DNA from: Sporomusa acidovorans
GTDB lineage: Bacteria; Bacillota; Negativicutes; Sporomusales; Sporomusaceae
Assembly (NCBI RefSeq): GCF_900101845.1
Contig: NZ_FNAM01000004.1
Coordinates: 62,001 to 126,000, forward strand
Length of the DNA: 64,000 nt
Direction of reading: 5' to 3'
Part shown: positions 9,073 to 21,150 of the stretch, piece after piece
Numbering within the stretch: position 1 is the first letter of the stretch
Layout of the letters: each line of letters begins with the position of its first letter
The notes under the pieces: generated by a model
Told to the model about the DNA's origin: nothing
What the model saw: only the letters and a program-made list of their open reading frames with translations
Databases searched by the model: none
Program-made: the position numbers and the translations under genes

Positions 9073-10032
9073 TTACTTTTCGGTTGCGGCGACGGTTAAA
9101 TCTTGTTTTCGCCACCAGTTTAAAGTTTCAGTTAAACTATCTAAAAAATTATGTTTCGGTTTCCACCCAAAACACTTCTGCAATTTAGCGGCTGAACCAA
9201 CAAAAAACGGTACTTCCGAAGGGCGAAACCGTTGCTGATCTACTTGAACAGCAATAGGTACCCGGGCCGCTTTTATTAGAAATGTTAAAATATTTTCAAT
9301 CCGCCGTGGAGTACCTGAACAAACATTATAAATACCGTTCTCAACCTTATTTTCAATTAAATTGACATATGCTTCAATAACATCACGGACATCGGTAAAA
9401 TCTCTTTGCGTACTTAAATCACCAACACAAAGACTCGGCAAACATAATCCCTGTTCAATTTTCGCTATTTGCGATGCAAAATCGCTAACCACATATCCCC
9501 TGGCTTGTCCCGGTCCAAAATGATTAAACGGCCGCACATGAATAACATTTAGGTTTTCCTTATGTGCTAATTGAAGTGCTAGCTGACCGGCAGCTAGTTT
9601 ACTGACGGCATAAGGATTCTGAGGTAAGCATGCCTCTGTTTCATCTAATGGTATACCCTTTTTTCCGGTTAGGCCATACTCTTCGCTGGTTCCAACCGTG
9701 ATAACCTTAGCGTGGGAAGCATATTTTTTCACTGCTCCGATTAGATTTATAGTCCCAATGGTATTAATCTTTACGGTTAAATCCGGTTTCTCCCAGGAAC
9801 GGCTTACCATACTCTGCGCCGCCAAATGGATAATACCGTCTGGATTAGTTGACTTAATAGCTTCTCTCAGTTCATGCTGATCGATGATGTCAAAACTTAT
9901 ACATTCTGCCGAATTAAATTGACGATAATTTGTATCCATTACCCCGGCATATACTTCATGACCTCGTTCAACTAAAGCCGGCACTAAATAACTACCCACA
10001 AACCCGCTTGCACCTGTCACCAATACCCGCAT
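9073..10032 (-). CDS. rmd: GDP-4-dehydro-6-deoxy-D-mannose reductase
   Basis: Short-chain dehydrogenase reducing the 4-keto product of Gmd to GDP-D-rhamnose. Seen: MRVLVTGASGFVGSYL, IIHLAAQSMVSRSWEKP, VGTSEEYG, the Tyr/Lys pair in NPYAVSKLAAGQLA, and RPFNHFGPGQARGYVVSDF, which is diagnostic for the Rmd group. Start ATG 10032 follows AGAGG by 12 nt; a TTG at 10044 abuts that site and is unlikely. About 319 residues. It lies 22 bases downstream of gmd. A reductase making another 6-deoxyhexose (talose or fucose type) is possible. Confidence 0.88.
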   Translation of the reverse strand: MRVLVTGASGFVGSYLVPALVERGHEVYAGVMDTNYRQFNSAECISFDIIDQHELREAIKSTNPDGIIHLAAQSMVSRSWEKPDLTVKINTIGTINLIGAVKKYASHAKVITVGTSEEYGLTGKKGIPLDETEACLPQNPYAVSKLAAGQLALQLAHKENLNVIHVRPFNHFGPGQARGYVVSDFASQIAKIEQGLCLPSLCVGDLSTQRDFTDVRDVIEAYVNLIENKVENGIYNVCSGTPRRIENILTFLIKAARVPIAVQVDQQRFRPSEVPFFVGSAAKLQKCFGWKPKHNFLDSLTETLNWWRKQDLTVAATEK

Positions 10033-10054
10033 TTGAATACACAACCTCTTTTAT

Positions 10055-12190
<2,136 letters not shown>

Positions 12191-12213
<23 letters not shown>

Positions 12214-13303
12214 CAGAACATACCTCCGTAATATGCGAAAAAACTTTTTTCGCACAACTTTCCCAGTTATAAGTTTCGGCCCTTTTTAAACCTTGTTTCC
12301 TTAAACTTTCTTGTAAAACTTGATCATCCAAAAGCTGCTTCATTTTTAATGCTATGTCATTAACATCATACGGATTGCAGTACAATGCGGCATCTCCGCA
12401 AACTTCAGGAAGAGATGCTCTATCAGATACAATAACCGGACAGCCACATGCCATCGCCTCAACCGGCGGTAATCCAAAACCTTCATAAAAAGAAGGGTAA
12501 ATAAAACAACTGGCGTTTTCATATAATGCTTTAAGTTCACAATCTGTTACAAACCCTAATTTTATGACATCTGCTGCAAATGCTTCCTCATATGTATTAA
12601 ATATTGTCGAATTACTCTCACCAGCAACTACAAATTTATAATTTTCATGTTTTAACAACTTAATAGCCTTAGCAATTGAATGAAAATTTTTATTGGGATT
12701 CATACTGCTTACAGCTAGTAGAAATGTTTTCTTCCCTAACTTATATTTGTCTAAAATCTTGTTATCCGGCTTAATATTGCATATATGGTCCCTTCCCAAG
12801 TACACTACGTCAATCTTATTTGACGGAATAGCGCAATAATGAACAATTTCATTTTTTGAAAAGCTTGAATCAGTAATTACCTTTTTCACTCTTCGTCCTA
12901 AAATTGGTAAAAGAAATTTATACCATAATTGAAACTTTTTAGAATATGCACTAGAAACTCCATATACTGACGCATCATGAATAGTAACAATGCTATTAGT
13001 TTTAACTAACGGAGCGCTATTGCAAAAATTTATAAGCAATCCATCTCTAGAGAAAAATGGAAGTTCTAATTGCTCCCAAAATATTCCTTTCAAATGACCT
13101 ACTACTTTTAATGGAATATTTTTAAATTCCGGTGTCATTTTTATATTACGGGGAGCTAACATCTTAAACGAATATTTAGTATCATCAATATATCCTTTAC
13201 TTATCAAAATATCCAATGCTTTTACTAATTCATTAGCATATCTCTGTACACCTGTAATTGTTTGACTATAAAAACGAGCGTTTATATAGACATTAATAAT
13301 AAT
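12191..13303 (-). CDS. GT4-family glycosyltransferase with non-canonical start
   Basis: GT-B glycosyltransferase. The frame is open upstream to a stop at 13316-13318, and the conserved N-terminus [20 protein letters not shown] lies before any usable ATG, GTG or TTG. The only in-frame TTG, at 13216, is an internal leucine and would remove this N-terminal strand. An ATT at 13301-13303 follows a GGGGG by 5 nt and is the best initiation candidate, giving 370 residues. Further motifs: [24 protein letters not shown], and the E-x7-E block in [18 protein letters not shown] sequencing error or lost ATG is the alternative. Confidence 0.75.
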
Positions 13304-13371
13304 ATTCGCCCCCGTTTAATATTTCTAAACCACTTCGCCTAACAATAGAAGAAAAACTGGGATAAAAAAAC

Positions 13372-14655
13372 TTATCGATGTGCTCTATAGGTATTTTGAG
13401 GGATGTTAAAATTGTTATTAAATAAAAAACCCACTATAATAAAAAACAAAATTCCATTCTTCCCAACAAAAGGCATATTAAAAATAGCCATTCCAAAATA
13501 TGCACAAAACATTCCATAACCAAATAATTGAATATTTTTATTCAAATTAGAAAACTTTTTAAGTATTAGCATTAAAAAACAAATAAAGAGCATCAAGCCA
13601 AATAAACCATATGCAAGATGATAAGCTAAAAAATTGTTATGAGGACCAACATATCCTATATATTGGCTTGCTGACGGAGCGACTGTTCCTGGTCCAATAC
13701 CAATATAATTATTTTTAGATAGTTCCCAAGCAAATTTCCAATGAACATTCTCTCTTTCCTCAAAAGCCGCGTCATTTCCAAAATTAAAGGTTATAACATT
13801 AACTATACGTTGAAACGCAATACCGGTAATCTCATCTTCGTATAAATTAGAATAAAAATAAAATATACTAACAAATATAAATAAAATAAATACAATTAAT
13901 TTCCCCATTCTTTTAAGATCAATTGAAAAACTAGGTACTTTCCAAATAAACGCCCATATAAATAACATTATTATGGGGGATCTTTCAAGTGCTAATAAAA
14001 GAAATATTAATGATAATATAATATTAATTTTAAAAACATTTCTATTATGAATGTACTGATTGTATAGCATTAATAATAATATTATTGAAATAATAAAGAC
14101 TTGATATTCTACAAAAGCATTCATAACCCCAAAAAAGCGTAATAACCCCCCCTGAAACAAATTTCCATTGTCACCTGATTCGAGAAAATCAATTATTATT
14201 TTATAATCCCAAGGTAGCCATACTTCAAGGTTATTAGTATAAAATGCTATTTCTTGTATAATGCCATAAGTTACAAAAAATAAAAATAATTTATTAAATA
14301 AATTCACTATATCAATTTTATACTTGCCCATACTTTCGCCAATTAGTAAACACAATATAGGAAAACAAAAATCTTTTAATGATAGTAAATTTGTAATAAA
14401 ATCACTACGAAAATCAATAATACTATAAGTAAAGAAAAATAAGCATAAACTATATAAGAGTAATTTTAAATATGATATTTTATGGTTATTCATAACATTA
14501 ATACAAACTGCAATAAGCCCAATTACATATAATAAAATATTAAATATTGACAAATCAAGAATTCGAGAAAATATATTTGAATATAATAATAAAAAAGTAA
14601 AAATTATCAAATTATATTTTTCAATATTTGTAAGACTAATTTTTAAACAACTCAT
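13372..14655 (-). CDS. O-antigen/capsule polymerase (Wzy-like)
   Basis: Multi-pass inner-membrane protein of 427 residues with roughly 11-12 hydrophobic segments and almost no soluble domain apart from a loop around residues 270-330. That loop carries GIGPGTVAPSASQYIGYVGP followed by HNNFLAYHLAYGLFGL, the pattern of the O-antigen ligase/polymerase (Wzy_C) domain. In this operon it would polymerise repeat units on the outer face of the inner membrane. The sequence is very AT-rich, as is common for wzy genes. It overlaps the preceding glycosyltransferase by 20 bases. Assignment as polymerase rather than ligase comes from context. Confidence 0.78.
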   Translation of the reverse strand: MSCLKISLTNIEKYNLIIFTFLLLYSNIFSRILDLSIFNILLYVIGLIAVCINVMNNHKISYLKLLLYSLCLFFFTYSIIDFRSDFITNLLSLKDFCFPILCLLIGESMGKYKIDIVNLFNKLFLFFVTYGIIQEIAFYTNNLEVWLPWDYKIIIDFLESGDNGNLFQGGLLRFFGVMNAFVEYQVFIISIILLLMLYNQYIHNRNVFKINIILSLIFLLLALERSPIIMLFIWAFIWKVPSFSIDLKRMGKLIVFILFIFVSIFYFYSNLYEDEITGIAFQRIVNVITFNFGNDAAFEERENVHWKFAWELSKNNYIGIGPGTVAPSASQYIGYVGPHNNFLAYHLAYGLFGLMLFICFLMLILKKFSNLNKNIQLFGYGMFCAYFGMAIFNMPFVGKNGILFFIIVGFLFNNNFNIPQNTYRAHR

Positions 14656-15796
14656 TTAATATCCCAACTTTACTATTCCAATTATGTTTAGATGCATAAT
14701 CAATATATTTTAAATGACTTATATTTTCTAAATTCAATTTTTTAAATATATCCATAAATTCTTTACTATTTCGATATAAATATGCAGGTGTCTCAGCCAA
14801 CTCCAATTCTTTCCACCTCGCTGATACTACAGGTAACCCAGCCGCCATATATTCGTACAACTTCAATGGATTAATATTGTTTATCAACTGAGGATAATCC
14901 TTAACATTAAAGGGAATTATACCTACATCCGCATTATGCAAATAAGTTGGAAGTTCTTTATACAATCGTTTTCCTAATAAGTGTATGTTTGACCTAGACC
15001 TCAAACGCTCTTTAGCCATTCTTTCCGGCCCAATAAAGACAAAAGAAATATGCGGCAATTGTTGCGCTACTATATTAATTAAATCATAATCAAACCAAAC
15101 ATCCATTGCTCCTATATAAACAGCAATAGGTCTGTTAATTGTTTTATATTCATTAGGTAAAGTACGATCCCCATTAACAAAGTGATCGAAGTTCACACCA
15201 TTTGGTAAATAAAGCGTTTCTTTAGGTTCAAGATTGTCAACATAATTTTTAAGACCGCGTGCAGTATAAGCTACTATATCAACATGTCGTCCAAGCCATT
15301 TTTCCATTTTAATCATTGATTGCGTAAATTTATTAAATTGATGATTATTATCTGCAATTCTAAGCAATGAATACTTATGTGGTAAAACATCTACCCAAAA
15401 AGCCTGATTCACACTATCAAAATATAATAGGTCTACCTTTCCAAACCCAGCTTGTTTAATTTTTTTAATAATATTTGGCCAAGATACATAACGCCAATAT
15501 TTTTGAACTAAATCATTACGTAATAATAATTTATTATGTGGCGTTATCATTGCACTAGGCACATATGCCCAGACTCGTCCGTTTAGATCTTTGATACCAC
15601 CCAGTTGATGAATTAATATCCGTTCTCTCAATTCAGAGGTTAAACCGTTCACTAAATGTAACGGTGAAATAGGATCTGATACAAAGGCTACATCCCACCC
15701 TAAATCAACAAATCCTCTAGCAATATGGTGACTGCCAACTTGAAATGGCGATGTCCAATAATTAGCACAAGCCATTAACACCTTTTTTCTTCGCAT
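14636..15796 (-). CDS. GT-B glycosyltransferase (GumK-like)
   Basis: 386-residue glycosyltransferase. Seen: KVLMACANYWTSPFQVGSHH at the N-terminus, LLRIADNNHQFNKF, LYLPNGVNFDHFVNGD, IAVYIGAMDVWFDYDLIN, FVFIGPERMAKERL, and the C-terminal NNINPLKLYEYMAAGLPVVS donor-binding block. This layout resembles the group containing xanthan GumK and related retaining/inverting GT-B enzymes. The sugar is not predictable. It overlaps the heparinase-fold gene upstream by 22 bases and the wzy gene downstream by 20, so it is tightly coupled within the operon. Confidence 0.78.
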   Translation of the reverse strand: MRRKKVLMACANYWTSPFQVGSHHIARGFVDLGWDVAFVSDPISPLHLVNGLTSELRERILIHQLGGIKDLNGRVWAYVPSAMITPHNKLLLRNDLVQKYWRYVSWPNIIKKIKQAGFGKVDLLYFDSVNQAFWVDVLPHKYSLLRIADNNHQFNKFTQSMIKMEKWLGRHVDIVAYTARGLKNYVDNLEPKETLYLPNGVNFDHFVNGDRTLPNEYKTINRPIAVYIGAMDVWFDYDLINIVAQQLPHISFVFIGPERMAKERLRSRSNIHLLGKRLYKELPTYLHNADVGIIPFNVKDYPQLINNINPLKLYEYMAAGLPVVSARWKELELAETPAYLYRNSKEFMDIFKKLNLENISHLKYIDYASKHNWNSKVGILNELFKN

Positions 15797-17970
15797 TTTC
15801 CATACCCTCTTGAAAATGATTTTTTCCCAATCTGTATCTTTTCATTTACATTGAAGTCATAACAATAAACATGATTCCCCTGTAGTTTTATCACTCTATA
15901 AACAGGCTTGCCAAAACCACTATGCATGCCAACAAATCCGTCTATCCCCAAATATTTAGTCTCAGCTTTTGCTTTATTAAATAGTTGAAAAAGGCCTCTT
16001 TGACCAGCAATCCAATCATTTTGCTCCTTGTCTTTATCCAGGGGTGTAAAATGTACACCAGTCGATCTAAATTTATTTCTTTTTGCCGGTAAAGGCGTAT
16101 ACAGATATGTCCCCGGGTCGGAAATTATATCTCCACCATCGATAGTAAGTTCTATGCTCAATTGATCATTATGAGCATGTCCACCTAGACCGTTTTGGCC
16201 GATGCTGCCACATCTTACAGCTAAATATAGCAACGGTGATTGGTAAATATATAGTCCAAAATCGGGATAAGAGTATATTGCTAACCCATCAGTTAACTCC
16301 TTTTCCTTATTGTTTGACGTAAATTCATATGTTACAGGCTTGCCAAATTCTTTATTCAACATAGCTAGCCAATCACAGATGTCTCCAGATGACAAATTAT
16401 TAATTTTTCTTCCTTGAGCTCTTGGCCTTCTTAGCTGTTCTTTTTGCCGATAAGAGCTAATGGTTTTACCTTTCAGCCATGCCTTTATCAGAGCAACTTC
16501 CGGATTGTCCGGTTCAACGTATGCTAAGAAATCCTGCCTGTTAAACAAAACGCCGGCCACTCCTAAAATATGGCGATGATCTAATACATTTTCATCCCAA
16601 TACTCTGCATCAAGTGGCAATTCACTATATCCTTCTAAGTTTTCGTATATATTTATCGTTTCAGCAACTGTCCGTTTTAGATAACTGGGCCATATTTTGA
16701 AAAAACGGCCGCTATCATTGTCTCCGATTTGCGGGGCGTCACCGCTAGGCTTTAACATGTGCAGAGTAAATTCACAGGCTCTTTCTAACAGCTCCCAAAA
16801 CCAATCCGGCAATAATTGTGTAGTGTTGATGTTATATTCTTGTTCACAAGGACGCTTGAGGTTTGGTTTTACTCTGTGAAGTTTAAAATCATAATTCATT
16901 AATGCACGCTTTTTTTCTGCAGGTAATGTAAGACATAAGATAGCACAATACAACATTATTTCTGTCGACAATCGGTGGTAGTTGGTTGATGCCTCGAAAT
17001 TGCTGCCGTCGGGATTAAATTCAAAATCCATCTCGCTAATTAGTTCTTGAACAGCAAAAGACAACCAAACATCCGTCTCACTATTGCTTTCTAAATGACT
17101 TGCCGCAAATAACAACCCTGCAATATCGGACAGGTAATGATTATTTCTGTATTTAGGATGATACTCCAAGTTTTCATAGCAATGCCTGCCATGTTCATAG
17201 ACAGACCGGGCAAATACCGCTTCAAATTCATCATCAAACTCGGTGCCAAATGCTTTAAACAGATCATAGGTTACTAACCAATTAGCTACCCGTATGCCTA
17301 CATCCATGGTGCAACGCCAATTAACGCCAAATCGGGGGGGATTTTCGACAACAAAATCCAATATTTGGTTGCGAAACTCCCTGGCATATTTTTCTTTATC
17401 TTCAGCTATAAATCCATATGTCCAAGCAAGTATAGGCAAGTGCTGCATACGTGCTAATTCCCAAGGAACCTTAATATCGACCCCCGGCTTATGCCCGTAT
17501 TTTATTTCCATATACCATGTCTTCTCCGACCAGCGATAGCCGGACTTAAAGTCCAGCTGCCAGTCAATCGGAATATACTTTTTATCTATTAAAATCCTTA
17601 TAGCTTCTGACTCCCTGCGATTTGCGCGGTTTATCATATTGCCTTCATATCCGTTTACTGTTAAATCTTCATACCTGTACCCCTCTAAACCCAAGCAATC
17701 CATGCCTTTCTTTACTTGAACCCAACCTGAGCCCAAAAGATCAAAATAGTGGGTAACATATAAATTAGATATATACTCTACATTATCAGGTGTATATGGT
17801 AAATGAATTAAACTCCCTATACAAGAAAATTCTAATTTTATTTTTTTATTGCTATATGTTGGACCAAACAGATCTTTGCTAAAACGCATCCTATAGTTCA
17901 GCCTAATTTTACTTTTTAAAATTATTTCTTTAAAAGTATAGTTCCTGATTTTTTTTAAATAGTATAGCAT
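15775..17970 (-). CDS. Heparinase II/III-fold polysaccharide lyase
   Basis: 731-residue protein with the two-part layout of the heparinase II/III family. An alpha-toroid (about residues 90-400) carries NWRCTMDVGIRVANWLVTYD, NNHYLSDIAGLLFAASHLES and NFEASTNYHRLSTEIMLYC. A C-terminal beta-domain carries GSIGQNGLGGHAHNDQLSIE and DIISDPGTYLY. The family cleaves uronate-containing polysaccharides by beta-elimination. The gene sits inside a synthesis operon that includes a uronate-making dehydrogenase, so trimming or length control of the polymer is likely (inference). No clear signal peptide is visible, so its site of action is uncertain. Confidence 0.85.
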   Translation of the reverse strand: MLYYLKKIRNYTFKEIILKSKIRLNYRMRFSKDLFGPTYSNKKIKLEFSCIGSLIHLPYTPDNVEYISNLYVTHYFDLLGSGWVQVKKGMDCLGLEGYRYEDLTVNGYEGNMINRANRRESEAIRILIDKKYIPIDWQLDFKSGYRWSEKTWYMEIKYGHKPGVDIKVPWELARMQHLPILAWTYGFIAEDKEKYAREFRNQILDFVVENPPRFGVNWRCTMDVGIRVANWLVTYDLFKAFGTEFDDEFEAVFARSVYEHGRHCYENLEYHPKYRNNHYLSDIAGLLFAASHLESNSETDVWLSFAVQELISEMDFEFNPDGSNFEASTNYHRLSTEIMLYCAILCLTLPAEKKRALMNYDFKLHRVKPNLKRPCEQEYNINTTQLLPDWFWELLERACEFTLHMLKPSGDAPQIGDNDSGRFFKIWPSYLKRTVAETINIYENLEGYSELPLDAEYWDENVLDHRHILGVAGVLFNRQDFLAYVEPDNPEVALIKAWLKGKTISSYRQKEQLRRPRAQGRKINNLSSGDICDWLAMLNKEFGKPVTYEFTSNNKEKELTDGLAIYSYPDFGLYIYQSPLLYLAVRCGSIGQNGLGGHAHNDQLSIELTIDGGDIISDPGTYLYTPLPAKRNKFRSTGVHFTPLDKDKEQNDWIAGQRGLFQLFNKAKAETKYLGIDGFVGMHSGFGKPVYRVIKLQGNHVYCYDFNVNEKIQIGKKSFSRGYGKCEEKRC

Positions 17971-17984
17971 ATTTAGCCCACACT

Positions 17985-19256
17985 TTACTTGAGAAATCTG
18001 AAATACTTGGACAAAGCAAATTTAGTCACAGCTATTTGTAATATAAAAATAAATATCGCTGTAAAGAACTGAGCATAAGCAACACCAATGACTCCATAAT
18101 TTTGTAACAATAAATAGGACAAAAACAGACCAATGGGTGTAGAAATAAAAACTACTCCAATATTGTATTTTATCAAGCCTAGCCCAACTAAACAAACTCC
18201 TGTTACAGCATAAGAAGAATAGACAATATATTTCAAGAGTAATATTTTTAAATACAAAAAAGTAATTATATAATTATATCCATAAAAAAAAGGAATAAAA
18301 TAATAGCAAAAAATATAAATTCCTAATGCCACTAATATGGCTAATACTACCATACGAAGTTGATTTTTGATCAATTGGCTATAAACCCATCTTTTGTCTC
18401 GATTATGCTCGCTAAAATACGGTGCTACAATAGATTGCACTGTCCCTGTAACCTGCATAGCTCCGATCAAAAAAATAGAAGCCAACGAGTAAAAGCCTAT
18501 TTGTTCCTTGTCAGGACAAAAATGGTCTAAAATAAAAATATCCCCATATTGCCCGATTAAAGAGACGATATTTCCTAACATGCTAAACACTGCAATAGAT
18601 AAAAAACTTCTCGGTACAAAAGATTTATAAAAAATAAATGAAAAACCGATTTCTCGAAAAACAGGTATCATGCCAATAAAATAAGCAAATACCGTAGAAG
18701 CAATAAAGCCTTTAATCCCCCAGAAATATGTACTGCCAACAATAATCAGAAAGGATTGCAGCTTAATTATGCTTTGGGCTTTTGCCATTTTCCTCACTTG
18801 TTTCACGGCCTGTAAGTAGATCATTCCGAGATTAGTCATTACTGAAAATGGCAACAATAATCCATAAATTAAAATCCAACTGCCAATTTGGCTCGTTGAT
18901 AAAATAATTTTATAAGAATCAAATAAAAACCATAATAAGTAGCCACATAAAGTTGTAACTAAAGAACATTTTACTGAATAATTAAATATCCCCCATCGTT
19001 GTTCTTGTGAAATATTCTCTGCGCAATATTTTAATACTGAAGTATTAAATCCAAAACCGGCTAATATAACAAAAAGCGCAATATAAGATTGCAAAATTTT
19101 TATTTGGCCAATTTCAGTAGGAGATATTAATTTAGCAATAAAAACAACTGTACCAAAACCAAGAAACTGAGTAAGTAAATTCGCAGATAAAAGATGAAAA
19201 AAACTCTTATTTTGTAGTAAATGAAGCAACCTTGTTATTTTTTGAGTATTTTGCAT
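17985..19256 (-). CDS. Polysaccharide repeat-unit flippase (Wzx-like)
   Basis: Multi-pass membrane protein of the MOP superfamily, expected to flip undecaprenyl-linked repeat units to the periplasm. About 423 residues with around 12 hydrophobic segments. FFHLLSANLLTQFLGFGTVV and ISPTEIGQIKILQSY near the N-terminus are typical of Wzx. Start ATG 19256 with AAAGGG 5 nt upstream; longer readings would run back into the methyltransferase gene. The gene is AT-rich, as flippase genes in variable loci usually are. Confidence 0.83.
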   Translation of the reverse strand: MQNTQKITRLLHLLQNKSFFHLLSANLLTQFLGFGTVVFIAKLISPTEIGQIKILQSYIALFVILAGFGFNTSVLKYCAENISQEQRWGIFNYSVKCSLVTTLCGYLLWFLFDSYKIILSTSQIGSWILIYGLLLPFSVMTNLGMIYLQAVKQVRKMAKAQSIIKLQSFLIIVGSTYFWGIKGFIASTVFAYFIGMIPVFREIGFSFIFYKSFVPRSFLSIAVFSMLGNIVSLIGQYGDIFILDHFCPDKEQIGFYSLASIFLIGAMQVTGTVQSIVAPYFSEHNRDKRWVYSQLIKNQLRMVVLAILVALGIYIFCYYFIPFFYGYNYIITFLYLKILLLKYIVYSSYAVTGVCLVGLGLIKYNIGVVFISTPIGLFLSYLLLQNYGVIGVAYAQFFTAIFIFILQIAVTKFALSKYFRFLK

Positions 19257-19269
19257 TTTTCCCTTTAGG

Positions 19270-20124
19270 TTATTGTTTAACATAATAACAATACATGTGG
19301 TCAAAAACCGCGTATTTATTAAGTTTTGTGTATGCATCAACATACCACATTAACTTTCCTGCAATTTTCTCTAATATTGGAATTCCTTGTAAAGGATTAA
19401 ACATTCCTCCTGATGTGAATTTTCTTTGTTGTAAGCTAAAACCAAATTTATTAAAGAACTTGTCTAAATATTCTTCAGAATAAAAATTCACATGTTCCGG
19501 AGGCGAATACATATGCCATCTAATATTCAATTTGTCTAATAAATTTACTTTTAAACAATCATAAAATGGAACCATTATTACTAATATACCATTGGGGGAT
19601 ACTAAATTATTTAATTTTTCCATAAAAGGTGTAGGATTATTTAAATGTTCTAAAATAGCGTAACAAGTGACAATATCAAACTTTTCCTCAAAAGAAATAT
19701 TTTCAATAAAATCATTAATAATAATTATGCCTCTGTTTTGAGCAATATGGGCAAAATCTTTGGCAATCTCCACTCCTACTCTTTTTATACCTTGGGGCCA
19801 ATGAAGTAAAAAATCTCCATTTCTACAGCCAATATCTAAAATTGATCGTGGATCTTTCTGTAAGTACTGTTTAATTGTTTTTACCTCATGCATCCAATAT
19901 TTTGAATAAGTAAATTGTTCATCCAAATAATTCTTATTTTTACTTCGTTCATTATAAAAATCATTTAGATTAATAGAATGCTCATCAGGATCGAACATTT
20001 TTGATTGGCAATCACTGCATCCATATAATGTATAAGATAAATCACTGCATAAATTCCAAGGACTTTTAATCTTTTTTATTGCCATTATTTTTTTTGATCC
20101 ACAAAGTCTACAATTATTTAACAT
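19270..20124 (-). CDS. SAM-dependent methyltransferase with zinc-ribbon N-terminus
   Basis: 284-residue class I methyltransferase. The N-terminus has two CxxC pairs (CRLCGSKK and GCSDCQSK) that probably bind zinc. The SAM-binding core follows: SILDIGCRNGDFLLHWPQG, then RVGVEIAKDFAHIA, then DIVTCYAILEHLNNPTPFME. Such proteins in capsule and O-antigen loci methylate sugars or the chain end. Terminal methylation can also set chain length, which is possible but unproven here. It sits just upstream of wzx with a 13-base gap. Confidence 0.8.
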   Translation of the reverse strand: MLNNCRLCGSKKIMAIKKIKSPWNLCSDLSYTLYGCSDCQSKMFDPDEHSINLNDFYNERSKNKNYLDEQFTYSKYWMHEVKTIKQYLQKDPRSILDIGCRNGDFLLHWPQGIKRVGVEIAKDFAHIAQNRGIIIINDFIENISFEEKFDIVTCYAILEHLNNPTPFMEKLNNLVSPNGILVIMVPFYDCLKVNLLDKLNIRWHMYSPPEHVNFYSEEYLDKFFNKFGFSLQQRKFTSGGMFNPLQGIPILEKIAGKLMWYVDAYTKLNKYAVFDHMYCYYVKQ

Positions 20125-20212
20125 TCTTTCTCCTAATCAATGCTTAATTATTTCTTTTAGCATACCCACACCAATTATCAAGCAATACCATTTCCTTGTC
20201 TTTGAAATGCTT

Positions 20213-21130
20213 TTAATCAAAATTAGACTCAGCAATGTTTTTTATAGTATCTTCCCATATGATCGTTGGTTTCCATTTTAATAACTTTATTGCTTTATCA
20301 ATATTGGCTTCTTGCCATATTGTCAGGTTAGACCTATTGGATCCACAACTATCTTCCGTATAACATATTTTGGTCTGGCTGGCACATATGATATCATTAA
20401 CTAACTTGCGTGTAAGCTTAGCCGCTCCACTACCAACGTTAATGATTTCACCACTAATATTTTTTATATTATCAATAGCACAAATTATAGCTTTTACAAC
20501 ATCTCTAATATCAATATAATCGCGATATGTAGCTAAATTTCCAAATTGAATTATTTCTTTACCTTCGCTAATAGATTTACATAGCTTTCCAACAATAGTA
20601 TTTTGATTCATATTTGATCCTATGGGATTAAAAAGTCGTAGTACAACTCCGTCTATTATTTTTTTTCGTGACATTTCTTGAACAAACAGGCTAGCTTGTA
20701 ATTTACTTTCTCCATAAGCATTTTGGGGAATTGTAGAAAACTGTTCATCAACCTTCTGTAGATATGGAATAGGCGCATATTCAGCCGCAGAACCGATTTG
20801 AATAAACCCGCAGTTCACGTCAGCTTGACATAAAACAGCAATTAATAGTTTGGTAGCATTAAAATTACTTGCAAGAGCTAATGATTTGTCATTCGTTAGC
20901 ACACCTGCACAATGAATAATTATATCCGGCTTATGCTTCATAATAAACTGACTGATTTGCTTAATGTTTTTCTCAGTAAGCATAGCATCTAACCCGTCAG
21001 TTAATTTTATATTGTTAACTTTAAGATCTATACCATATATTAAGTCTTCAGAATAAGCTTTTGTTAAAGCATTTATAACATGTGTCCCAATAAAACCGGA
21101 ACATCCTGTGACTAGAATATTGTGCATCAT
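20213..21130 (-). CDS. NAD-dependent epimerase/dehydratase (extended SDR)
   Basis: 305-residue nucleotide-sugar enzyme. Seen: ILVTGCSGFIGTHVINAL, PDIIIHCAGVLTNDKSLAL, QIGSAAEYAPIPYL and the Tyr/Lys pair in NAYGESKLQASLFVQ. VLRLFNPIGSNMNQNT and YRDYIDIRDVVKAI follow. The pattern is closest to the 4-keto-6-deoxy sugar reductases of the Rmd type, but the substrate cannot be fixed. It lies next to a nucleotidyltransferase and a LegB-like dehydratase, so the three probably make one NDP-deoxysugar or NDP-amino sugar. Confidence 0.75.
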   Translation of the reverse strand: MMHNILVTGCSGFIGTHVINALTKAYSEDLIYGIDLKVNNIKLTDGLDAMLTEKNIKQISQFIMKHKPDIIIHCAGVLTNDKSLALASNFNATKLLIAVLCQADVNCGFIQIGSAAEYAPIPYLQKVDEQFSTIPQNAYGESKLQASLFVQEMSRKKIIDGVVLRLFNPIGSNMNQNTIVGKLCKSISEGKEIIQFGNLATYRDYIDIRDVVKAIICAIDNIKNISGEIINVGSGAAKLTRKLVNDIICASQTKICYTEDSCGSNRSNLTIWQEANIDKAIKLLKWKPTIIWEDTIKNIAESNFD

Positions 21131-21150
21131 TATTCAACCACCTAAGTTTA